From Chitinophaga qingshengii (GTDB lineage: Bacteria > Bacteroidota > Bacteroidia > Chitinophagales > Chitinophagaceae), in assembly GCF_014529935.1 (NCBI RefSeq), contig NZ_JACVFC010000001.1:3100001-3164000 (forward strand): 64,000 bases of DNA, written 5' to 3'. The position numbers were made by a program, and so were the translations under genes. This document shows positions 53,886 through 61,995 of the stretch, in pieces. Within the stretch, counting starts at the first letter, position 1. Every line of letters starts with the position of its first letter. The notes beneath the pieces were generated by a model that did no database searches, had not been told where the DNA came from, and saw nothing but the letters and a program-made list of their open reading frames with translations.

Positions 53886-55823
53886 TTATTTAGTTCCGTT
53901 TTTCTTGATGGCAGCACTGGCGTTCAGGGAATCCAGTTTGGATTTAGCTACCATAGCGGCATCCAGTGTAACTGTTTCCATCACTGTTTTCATGAGCGGT
54001 TGTCTTTTGGTGGAGATAGAGTCCTTCAGGTATTTCTCCATCATCAAACTGGCGATAGGCGCCGCATAGCGGGCGCCAAAACCGGAGTTTTCCACGATCA
54101 CGGCAACGGCTATACGTGCTTTCTCCGCCGGGGCAAATGCCACGAACACCGCGTGGTTTTTCAGCTTTACGCGTTTGCCGTCTACAATACCATAGTTTTC
54201 TGCGGTACCGGTTTTACCACCGATAGTAATGCCTTCGATCTGGGCTACACGGCCGGTGCCACTTTCCACCACATCGGTCATACCATGGATTACCGCGCTG
54301 TAAGCCGTATCGGAGATATGCGCTACCACGTGTTTTTCCTTGTATTTGTCGAGTAAGTGGGTATCGTCGTTGTCAATACTTTGCACGAAGTGCGGGATAT
54401 AGTAGGAACCGCGGTTAGCTACGATACACATCGCATTGGCCATCTGCAGGGGAGACAGTGTCAGCTCACCCTGACCGATACCGAGGAACACGGAAGTACA
54501 GGAGTTCCAGCTGCCTTTATACATTTTGTCGTAGAAAGCCGGATTAGGCACGATACCACGGGCTTCACTGGGAATATCCACCCCGATGCGGTGACCGAAG
54601 CCGAAGCTGTTCATATAGTCGGACCATTTCTGGAGGCCTCCCACGCGGATGCCGCCAAATTTCGCTGCGTCTACGCTCAGGCGGTATACATGCGAGAAGT
54701 AGGAGTTACAGGAGTGGGAGAGCGCCAGGCGCAGGTTGGCCGCGTGGCCGGCGTCATGGTGCTCACATTTGATAGGGCGGCTACAACCATAATATGCGCC
54801 GCCGCAGGGATAGCCGAAGCTGGGTGTGATCACCCCTTCATCCAGCCCTACCAGTGCGATCATGGGCTTAAAGGTAGACCCCGGCGGGTAAGTAGCCTGG
54901 ATAGCACGGTTAAAGGTCGGTTTGGTAGTATCGCGGTTGAGCAGTACCGAGTTGGTGCTGCGGTAGGAACCGGTGAGCAGGTTGGGGTCGAAGGTAGGAG
55001 CGCTGATCATGGCAAGGATACCGCCGGTTTGCGGATCGATGGCTACGATGCTGCCCATTTTACCTTTCATGAGTTTTTCCCCGAACTGTTGTAATTCAAT
55101 ATCGAGTGACAGGCGCAGGTTTTTACCCGCAATAGCAGCGCTGTCAAATTCACCTCCTTCGTAAGCTCCCTGTGGCCTGTTAAGGTTATCTTTTACCAGA
55201 TACTGAATACCACGGGTACCCATGAGAACGGCTTCGTAGGTCCTTTCCAGACCGGCCAGTCCCAGGTAATCCCCGGAGTTATAGGAAGCATAAGCGCTGT
55301 CTTTGAGTTTTTCCGGTGAAATTTCCCCGATATACCCCAGGATATTGGCAGCCGCCGCATAAGGATAGGAGCGGATCTGCCGGGGTACCAGTTCAAATCC
55401 CGGCTGGAAGAGGTACATACTTTCCTGCAGCTGGCCAAATACTTCAGCCGGGAGCAAGGCAGCAAATACGGATTGTCTTACACGGCCGTTTCTCACGATC
55501 GCATTGACAATACGTTTACGGAACTCTTCTTTATCGATGTTTAATATCTTACAGAGATAGCCGGTATCGATGGCTTTCACGCTGGCAGGTGTTACTACCA
55601 GATCGTACAACACGTCGTTACTGAGGATGGCGCGGTTTTGCCGGTCATAGATAATACCACGGCTGGGATACACCACTTTTCTGAGCACAGCGTTGGCATC
55701 CGCCAGCTTAGCGTATTTCTTCTCTACAATCTGCAGGAAAAACAACCTGGTAATGATCAGCACCACCATCCCAAGTATAATCGCCTGTATAACTCTTTTT
55801 CTGGGCTGATTAAAAACTGACAT
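53886..55823 (-). CDS. mrdA: Penicillin-binding protein 2 (rod-shape transpeptidase)
   Basis: 645 residues. One N-terminal membrane helix, a pedestal domain (YPSRGIIYDRQNRAILS), then the transpeptidase with S316xxK319 (YPPGSTFKPM), SCN (SHSCNSYFS) and K537TGT (GGKTGTAENYG). Works with RodA in side-wall synthesis at the inner membrane. The gene lies between mreD and rodA, the usual order. Confidence 0.95.
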   Translation of the reverse strand: MSVFNQPRKRVIQAIILGMVVLIITRLFFLQIVEKKYAKLADANAVLRKVVYPSRGIIYDRQNRAILSNDVLYDLVVTPASVKAIDTGYLCKILNIDKEEFRKRIVNAIVRNGRVRQSVFAALLPAEVFGQLQESMYLFQPGFELVPRQIRSYPYAAAANILGYIGEISPEKLKDSAYASYNSGDYLGLAGLERTYEAVLMGTRGIQYLVKDNLNRPQGAYEGGEFDSAAIAGKNLRLSLDIELQQFGEKLMKGKMGSIVAIDPQTGGILAMISAPTFDPNLLTGSYRSTNSVLLNRDTTKPTFNRAIQATYPPGSTFKPMIALVGLDEGVITPSFGYPCGGAYYGCSRPIKCEHHDAGHAANLRLALSHSCNSYFSHVYRLSVDAAKFGGIRVGGLQKWSDYMNSFGFGHRIGVDIPSEARGIVPNPAFYDKMYKGSWNSCTSVFLGIGQGELTLSPLQMANAMCIVANRGSYYIPHFVQSIDNDDTHLLDKYKEKHVVAHISDTAYSAVIHGMTDVVESGTGRVAQIEGITIGGKTGTAENYGIVDGKRVKLKNHAVFVAFAPAEKARIAVAVIVENSGFGARYAAPIASLMMEKYLKDSISTKRQPLMKTVMETVTLDAAMVAKSKLDSLNASAAIKKNGTK

Positions 55824-55939
55824 GCTATTGAGGACGGATAAATTTTAAAATGCAGGTTGCTGGCATTACTGCTCACAACATCCCATTTTCCGATGTATAA
55901 ATTTAATAGTAATATTTGGCAAACAGCTACCGCAAACTG

Positions 55940-56449
55940 CTATTTCTTTGTGAAAAATAGTAATTCATACAAAATGATCAGAACAAGGCTGGCAGCGGTG
56001 GAAAGTACGATTTTCAGCAGCAGGTATAACGGGTTGCCGAAACCGAAAACTTCCAGGATAAAAAAGACTATGTGATGCAGAAATACCAGTACTGCCGCAT
56101 AAATCAAAAACTGGGTTACGCCCATGCTGGTCATGGAAGGCGTTTTCTGGGTGGTTTCAAAACCGCCCTGGGGAGATAGGATGTTGATAATAAACGGTCG
56201 CAGGTAGGCAATGAATACGCAGGCTGCGGCATGTATCCCCATGGTGTCGGAAAACATATCGAGGGAGATACCCATCAGGAAACCCAACAGCATGACTACC
56301 GGGCGCGGCAGGTTAAAAGGCAGCGCCAGGATGAAAAGCATGTACAAATAAGGGCTCACCAGCTGGTGGATCAATATCTTATTGAGTACAAATACCTGTA
56401 TCAGTAACAGGAATGCGAACCGGATAATATTTCTTAACAGTATACTCAT
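55940..56449 (-). CDS. mreD: Rod shape-determining protein MreD
   Basis: 169 residues, five hydrophobic helices, starting MSILLRNIIRFAFLLLIQVF. It overlaps mreC by four bases (ATGA). Sequence is little conserved in this family; the call relies on length, hydrophobicity and position between mreC and mrdA. It helps organise the RodA/PBP2 elongation complex. Confidence 0.85.
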   Translation of the reverse strand: MSILLRNIIRFAFLLLIQVFVLNKILIHQLVSPYLYMLFILALPFNLPRPVVMLLGFLMGISLDMFSDTMGIHAAACVFIAYLRPFIINILSPQGGFETTQKTPSMTSMGVTQFLIYAAVLVFLHHIVFFILEVFGFGNPLYLLLKIVLSTAASLVLIILYELLFFTKK

Positions 56450-57333
56450 TTGATCAACTTGTAAGTTGAGTCTTCTAGTCTTTGTTGTTCATCTTTCAGC
56501 AGGTTTTCTATCACATACACATATTGCACGTTATAGAAATTGGTGGCCAGTCTCAGGCGGATATTGAAGGAGGTACCGGATTTATCCGACACCATGACAG
56601 TATCCACATACCCGATGGGAATATTTTCCGGGAACAGGGCAGAAAAGCCGCTGGTCACCACGGTATCCCCTTTATGTACTTTGGCGCTCTTTGGAATGTC
56701 CCGTAACTGGGCATAACCGGCACTTTCGCCGTCCCAGTGTACCGATCCCATTTCCTTACTCTGACCAAGGCGTGCGCTGATGGATACGGAGTTGGATTTG
56801 GAGAGCATGGACAGCACCACTGCATAGTTATCGCTCACACTTCTTACCACGCCTACCACGCCGCTGTTACTGATCACCCCCATATTCGGGCGGATACCCT
56901 GCAGGCTGCCCCGGTGGATGGTGAGATAGTTGATCGGTTTGCTGATGGAGTTGTTAATCACTTTAGCCTCGAAGTATTTATAACGGCGGATCTGGGTACC
57001 GATTACGCGGTGAAGGGTATCATCGCTGTACTGGCGGATCGTGTCTATCTTCAGGCCGGTGCCGGTCACCATGGAATCAAAGCTGGTGTGCAAGGCATTA
57101 TGAAGGCGGGTATTTTCCGCTACCAGGCTATCGTTGGTAGCTTTCAGGTGAAAGTAGTATTGTACGTTGTTGTATTTGTCGTATAGTTTCCCACTAATAT
57201 TATTGGCGGAGTTAACGTAGGCAGATCGCTGGAGGTTATTGTTCTGGACCACCAATACAATACAAATCACTTCCAGCAGCAGAAATAAGAAGAAGTTGAA
57301 ATATCGCCTAAAGAAAATGATTAAATTCCGCAC
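56446..57333 (-). CDS. mreC: Rod shape-determining protein MreC
   Basis: 295 residues starting at a GTG (57333); no ATG lies nearby and the N-terminus RNLIIFFRRYFNFFLFLLLE is the family start with its membrane helix. A coiled-coil region (SLVAENTRLHNALHTSFDSM) precedes the double beta-barrel domain with GSLQGIRPNMGVISNSGVVG and VHKGDTVVTSGFSALFPENI. MreC links cytoplasmic MreB to PBP2 and RodA. Confidence 0.92.
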   Translation of the reverse strand: MRNLIIFFRRYFNFFLFLLLEVICIVLVVQNNNLQRSAYVNSANNISGKLYDKYNNVQYYFHLKATNDSLVAENTRLHNALHTSFDSMVTGTGLKIDTIRQYSDDTLHRVIGTQIRRYKYFEAKVINNSISKPINYLTIHRGSLQGIRPNMGVISNSGVVGVVRSVSDNYAVVLSMLSKSNSVSISARLGQSKEMGSVHWDGESAGYAQLRDIPKSAKVHKGDTVVTSGFSALFPENIPIGYVDTVMVSDKSGTSFNIRLRLATNFYNVQYVYVIENLLKDEQQRLEDSTYKLIK

Positions 57334-57359
57334 AAGCGCGAGTCATTTAGAGATTTTAT

Positions 57360-57431
57360 TATTTAGCTATTTGGTTATTGAAGGATTTTTCTTCCATGAG
57401 AGAATTCCCTGAATAACCAAATAGCCAAATA
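57360..57431. repeat. AT-rich inverted repeat between mreB and mreC
   Basis: TATTTAGCTATTTGGTTATT (57360-57379) pairs with 57412-57431 at 19 of 20 positions, with 32 bases between. It is followed by CCTAAATAGG. Position inside the operon means it must be read through, or separates mreB from the rest. Confidence 0.8.
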
Positions 57432-57442
57432 CCTAAATAGGT

Positions 57443-58465
57443 TTATTGCATCAGGAACGGATATTTACCCACATGTTTCAGCGCTATGCCAGTGCCCCTT
57501 ACTACGGCGCGCAGTGGATCATCTGCTACATGAACAGGCAGTTTGATTTTCTGGGCCAGGCGTTTGTCCAGGCCACGCAGCAGCGCACCGCCACCGGTCA
57601 GGTACAAGCCTCTGCGGTAAATATCTGATGCCAGCTCCGGAGGCGTTGTTTCCAGCGCTTTCAGGATGGCTTCTTCGATTTTAAAGATAGATTTGTCCAG
57701 TGCTTCGGCAATTTCCTGGTAAGATACCATGATCTGTTTAGGAATACCGGTCACCAGGTCACGGCCATTCACCGGGATATCATCGGGTGGGTTGTCCAGC
57801 TCTTTCAGGGCTGATCCGATGTGAATTTTGATCTGTTCAGCGGTTCTTTCACCGATCAACAGGCTATGGTAGCGGCGCAGCGCTTCCATGATATCGGCGG
57901 TAAACTCGTCACCGGCGATGCGGATACTCTGGTCACACACAATACCTGCCAGTGCAATCACGGAGATACCGGTGGTACCGCCTCCGATATCGATGATCAT
58001 GTTACCTACCGGTTCTTCCACGTCGATACCGATACCCAGGGCAGCGGCCATCGGTTCGTGCAGCAGGTACACTTCCTTGGCGCCCGCCTGCTCCGCAGAG
58101 TCACGTACCGCTCTCTTCTCCACTTCAGTAATACTGGAAGGAATACAGATCACCATACGCCAGCTGGGTGCAAACAGCGGCTTTTTAGGATAAACCATTT
58201 TTATCAGTTCCCTGAGCATGCCTTCCGCAGCGTTAAAGTCCGCGATCACACCATCCTTCAGGGGACGTATCGTACGAAGATATTCGTGTGTTTTTTCGTG
58301 CATCATCATGGCCTTCTTACCTACAGCCACAATTTTGCCGCTAGCCCGTTCTATCGCTACAATGGAAGGCTCGTCCACAACCACTTGGTCATTATGTATT
58401 ATCAGCGTGTTCGCTGTACCCAGATCAATCGCGATTTCCTGCGTTAAAAAATTAAAAAATCCCAT
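57443..58465 (-). CDS. mreB: Rod shape-determining actin homologue MreB
   Basis: 340 residues from the ATG at 58465; five residues upstream (MTVST) are not typical of the family. Actin-fold motifs are intact: EIAIDLGTANTLI, VCIPSSITEVEKRAVRDSAE, VGNMIIDIGGGTTGISVIAL and GLYLTGGGALLRGLDKRLAQ. Filaments beneath the inner membrane direct side-wall synthesis. First gene of the cluster, separated from mreC by 109 bases holding an inverted repeat. Confidence 0.97.
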   Translation of the reverse strand: MGFFNFLTQEIAIDLGTANTLIIHNDQVVVDEPSIVAIERASGKIVAVGKKAMMMHEKTHEYLRTIRPLKDGVIADFNAAEGMLRELIKMVYPKKPLFAPSWRMVICIPSSITEVEKRAVRDSAEQAGAKEVYLLHEPMAAALGIGIDVEEPVGNMIIDIGGGTTGISVIALAGIVCDQSIRIAGDEFTADIMEALRRYHSLLIGERTAEQIKIHIGSALKELDNPPDDIPVNGRDLVTGIPKQIMVSYQEIAEALDKSIFKIEEAILKALETTPPELASDIYRRGLYLTGGGALLRGLDKRLAQKIKLPVHVADDPLRAVVRGTGIALKHVGKYPFLMQ

Positions 58466-58620
58466 TGTTGATACGGTCAAAAATTAGAATGCAAAAATGA
58501 ATAATTCTAACGAATATACGATGCAAAAAGTGGATATTCTTGCAATAATACGGCTAAATATTAAAAAAAGTTATTTGTTGTTTAAACGGCAACCCGACAC
58601 GATTATTTTAACCTTTTTAA

Positions 58621-58698
58621 TATTTAGTGATTTGGCTATTTAGCAGACCTTCTTTGTTAAGAAATCCTTCAATATCCAAATATCCAAATTTCTAAATA
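58621..58698. repeat. AT-rich inverted repeat between mreB and purD
   Basis: TATTTAGTGATTTGGCTATTT (58621-58641) pairs with 58678-58698 at 18 of 21 positions. The right arm overlaps the purD stop codon at 58692. Internal words AATATCC, AAATATCC, AAATTTCT. The rest of the 211-base gap up to 58691 shows nothing else. Confidence 0.75.
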
Positions 58699-59969
58699 AA
58701 TTCATAGCCTATGTCCCGACGATAGGTCTTACCCTCAAATGCAATCTGTTCGGCAGTTTGCACGGAATGAGCCAATGCCATTGCCAGGTTGGTAGCCAGC
58801 GATGTAACGGCTAATACCCTTCCTCCATTGCTAACGATCTCTGCTCCTGATGCTTTGGTTCCGGCATGAAACACGATCTGGTCATTGGTAGGCGCCGGTA
58901 TCCCGGTGATCACCTTGTTTTTCTCATACGCCTCCGGATATCCTTTGGATACCAGCATAACAGTGGCGGCAGCACGTGAATCGGCATAGATAGTCTGCTC
59001 CGCCAGTTTACCGTCGATAACGGCAGTAAACAACTCCAATAAATCATTTTGTAAACGGGGCATTACGACTTCCGTTTCCGGATCGCCCATGCGACAGTTG
59101 TACTCAATTACAAAAGGCTCTCCTTCTACATTAATCAAGCCAAAAAAGATGAATCCGTTATATTTTATACCCTCTTTCGATAAACCTGTTACGGTAGGAC
59201 GGATAACCTGATCTTCCACCTTTTTCATGAACGCTGCATCCGCAAAAGGCACCGGTGATACGGCACCCATACCGCCGGTATTGAGACCTTTATCTCCTTC
59301 GCCAATCCGTTTGTAGTCTTTGGCTTCCGGCAATATCTGGTAGGAATGACCATCGGTCAGTACAAATACAGACAGCTCAATACCAGTCAGGAATTGTTCT
59401 ATCACAACGGTTTTGCCGGCATCGCCAAATTTGGCGTCCCGGATCATCTGTTCAAACTCTGTTACGGCTTCTTCATGGGAACTGGTGATCACCACGCCCT
59501 TACCTGCTGCCAGCCCATCGGCTTTCAGTACAATTGGTAAGGAATGCTGTTGAAGATAAGCCACGCCTTCTTCAAAATTATCGGCATTAAACTCACGGTA
59601 AGCAGCCGTAGGGATCTGATGCCGCTGCATAAACAATTTGGCGAAAGCCTTACTTCCTTCCAGGCGGGCGCCTTCCTGCGACGGGCCCATTACCGGGATA
59701 TGCTGCAGGGCTGCATCACCGGCAAAAAAATCATAGATACCGTTTACCAGGGCCTCTTCAGATCCCGGTACTACCAGGTCGATGGCATTTTCCAGGCAAA
59801 AAGCCCGGATTTTCTCAAATTCACTCACGCCCATGTCGACGTTCGTTCCACATTGCGACGTTCCGGCATTACCCGGCGCGATAAATAACTGGCCACACTG
59901 TGGACTTTGGGACATTTTGCGGGCCAGGGCGTGTTCCCGGCCACCACTACCTAGTAATAAAACGTTCAT
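58692..59969 (-). CDS. purD: Phosphoribosylamine-glycine ligase (GAR synthetase)
   Basis: 425 residues, full length. N-terminal GSGGREHALARKMSQSPQCG, ATP-grasp motifs KADGLAAGKGVVI and FIEYNCRMGDPETEVVMPRL, then the C-terminal domain. It joins glycine to phosphoribosylamine in de novo purine synthesis, in the cytoplasm. Other pur genes are not here. Divergent from the POT gene; the 182-base gap has no exact -7 box on the purD side. Confidence 0.96.
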   Translation of the reverse strand: MNVLLLGSGGREHALARKMSQSPQCGQLFIAPGNAGTSQCGTNVDMGVSEFEKIRAFCLENAIDLVVPGSEEALVNGIYDFFAGDAALQHIPVMGPSQEGARLEGSKAFAKLFMQRHQIPTAAYREFNADNFEEGVAYLQQHSLPIVLKADGLAAGKGVVITSSHEEAVTEFEQMIRDAKFGDAGKTVVIEQFLTGIELSVFVLTDGHSYQILPEAKDYKRIGEGDKGLNTGGMGAVSPVPFADAAFMKKVEDQVIRPTVTGLSKEGIKYNGFIFFGLINVEGEPFVIEYNCRMGDPETEVVMPRLQNDLLELFTAVIDGKLAEQTIYADSRAAATVMLVSKGYPEAYEKNKVITGIPAPTNDQIVFHAGTKASGAEIVSNGGRVLAVTSLATNLAMALAHSVQTAEQIAFEGKTYRRDIGYEFI

Positions 59970-60151
59970 ATGAATTGCCTAATAAATGCAGGTGCGAAAG
60001 AAAATGCAAAGAAAGATGAAAAAAGCACAAAAACCCACAAAAACTGCCCATTTCCACCATTTTTTTATGAGATAACCTATTTTATTTTAAATTGCCTCCT
60101 TTAGAGACTTAACAGAACCTTAAAACAACTATTGCTAAAACTAACCAATTT

Positions 60152-61867
60152 ATGATGCAAACTGCTGTTGCACAGACGCCTGCTGATGCCTCGTCAAAGA
60201 GTCATCCGAAGGGGCTTTATGTTCTATTTGCCACGGAAATGTGGGAACGATTTAACTTTTACGGCATGAGGGCGTTACTGACCCTCTTCCTGGTAAATGC
60301 ACTGGCATTCTCTGAAGCTGACTCCTCCTATGTCTATGGCGGCTTCCTTGGTCTTTGTTACCTAACTCCTATGCTGGGCGGATATATCTCCGACCGCTAC
60401 CTCGGCAACAGGAACTGCATCCTGCTCGGTGGCTTCACCATGGGCATAGGTCAGTTACTGATGGTGGTGAGCGCCGTCCTCTACGCCACTAACATAGAAA
60501 CAGCTAAATTAATGGTATGGATAGCCCTGCTGGTCATCATCTTCGGCAACGGCTTCTTTAAACCCAATATCTCCTCTATGGTAGGGCAGCTGTATTCTAA
60601 AACGGATAACCGTCTCGATGCTGCTTTCACTATCTTCTATATGGGTATCAATGTCGGCGCTTTCCTGGGTATGTTTATCTGCTCCACCGTGGGTGATGTG
60701 ATCGGCAAAGACAACGTGCGCATTGTAGGCGCCTTCAAATGGGGCTTCCTCGCAGCCAGCATCGCCATGTTCCTCGGCTCCGTGATGTTCTACTTCCTGA
60801 AAGACAAATATGTAATAACGCCCGATGGGAAAGCCATTGGCGGCAAACCGGATTTCAGCAAACCTGTAGCCCACCTGGCAGAAGGCGAAGCTGATAAGGC
60901 TAAATTCTCTACGACCGCTATCTTCGGCGTACTGGGCCTCATGATCGTTCTCTTCTTTGTGATCCACTACCTCTCCCTCGATCCCAACCCGATCAAATCC
61001 TGGCTGTATCCCTTTATTTATGCTGCCGGTATTAGCCTGGCTGTCCTGATCCTTACCGATAAAAGTATTACCAAAGTAGAAAGGCAACGTATTCTCGTAA
61101 TCTACTTTGTGGCCTTCTTTGTGATCTTCTTCTGGGCCTGTTTTGAACAAGCCGGTTCCTCTCTCACCTTCGTGGCCGACTATCAGACAGACCGTCACTT
61201 CCTCTGGTGGAACCTGCCACCCAGCCTGATACAGAACTTCAACTCTGTTTTCATTGTCATATTTGCCTTCCCGTTCAGCTGGTTATGGATGAAACTGAAC
61301 AAACGCAACATGGAGCCTATCTCCCCGGTTAAACAGTCCATCGGACTGGCTTTGCTGGCATTTGGCTTCTTCATCATCGCCATGCAGGTAAAAGACCTGG
61401 GCCCCGGTCAGAAACTGGGCGTGATCTGGCTGATTGTGATGTACCTGTTCCATACCCTGGGTGAACTTTGCCTGTCACCGATAGGTCTCTCCCTGGTGTC
61501 CAAACTGGCGCCTCACCGTTTCTCCTCCCTGCTGATGGGCGTATGGTTCCTGGCCAATGCTGCCGGTTATGCACTGGCAGGTACCCTGGGCGCCTTGTTA
61601 CCGCCTACACAGGACAAGTTTGAACTGGCCACTAAAAACAATATCGACCTGAAAGGCATCCTGGATGGCACTATTACCGCTACTGCCCAACAACTCGATA
61701 AATTACACGAACTGAAACTGGCTGCTCATTACCCGACTTTTGCCGGCTTCACCATCCATAACCTCTATGAGTTCTTTATGGTGTTCGTGATCCTGCCAGG
61801 TGCTGCAGCCGTACTGCTGTTCCTGTCCACCGCTTTCCTGAAAAAATGGATGCATGGCGTAAGATAA
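60152..61867 (+). CDS. POT-family proton-dependent di/tripeptide transporter
   Basis: 571 residues, about 14 hydrophobic segments. POT signatures: the ExxER motif in TEMWERFNFYGMRALLTLF, GLCYLTPMLGGYISDRYLGN, and FYMGINVGAFLGMFICSTVG. Moves di- and tripeptides with protons through the inner membrane. It is followed by another peptide-family transporter (OPT) after its own terminator, so the pair may share substrates but not a transcript. Confidence 0.93.
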   Translation: MMQTAVAQTPADASSKSHPKGLYVLFATEMWERFNFYGMRALLTLFLVNALAFSEADSSYVYGGFLGLCYLTPMLGGYISDRYLGNRNCILLGGFTMGIGQLLMVVSAVLYATNIETAKLMVWIALLVIIFGNGFFKPNISSMVGQLYSKTDNRLDAAFTIFYMGINVGAFLGMFICSTVGDVIGKDNVRIVGAFKWGFLAASIAMFLGSVMFYFLKDKYVITPDGKAIGGKPDFSKPVAHLAEGEADKAKFSTTAIFGVLGLMIVLFFVIHYLSLDPNPIKSWLYPFIYAAGISLAVLILTDKSITKVERQRILVIYFVAFFVIFFWACFEQAGSSLTFVADYQTDRHFLWWNLPPSLIQNFNSVFIVIFAFPFSWLWMKLNKRNMEPISPVKQSIGLALLAFGFFIIAMQVKDLGPGQKLGVIWLIVMYLFHTLGELCLSPIGLSLVSKLAPHRFSSLLMGVWFLANAAGYALAGTLGALLPPTQDKFELATKNNIDLKGILDGTITATAQQLDKLHELKLAAHYPTFAGFTIHNLYEFFMVFVILPGAAAVLLFLSTAFLKKWMHGVR

Positions 61868-61887
61868 CTGCCTGCCTCTTATCTATA

Positions 61888-61929
61888 TAGGAAGACCTGA
61901 ACAAATGAATTTGTTCCGGTCTTCCTTTT
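61888..61929 (+). terminator. Terminator after POT gene
   Basis: 18-base stem with one mismatch (61888-61905 with 61908-61925), AGGAAGACC / GGTCTTCCT at its base, then T run. Confidence 0.9.
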
Positions 61930-61995
61930 TATGCGCGGTAAGTACCTTCCTAATTCGTAAATTTCAGCCCTTAATACTATCACTTAACTTAAAAT

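Noticed and set aside
53715..55094. Two long plus-strand frames inside mrdA
   Set aside because: They lie fully antisense to an intact penicillin-binding protein and show only low-complexity translation.
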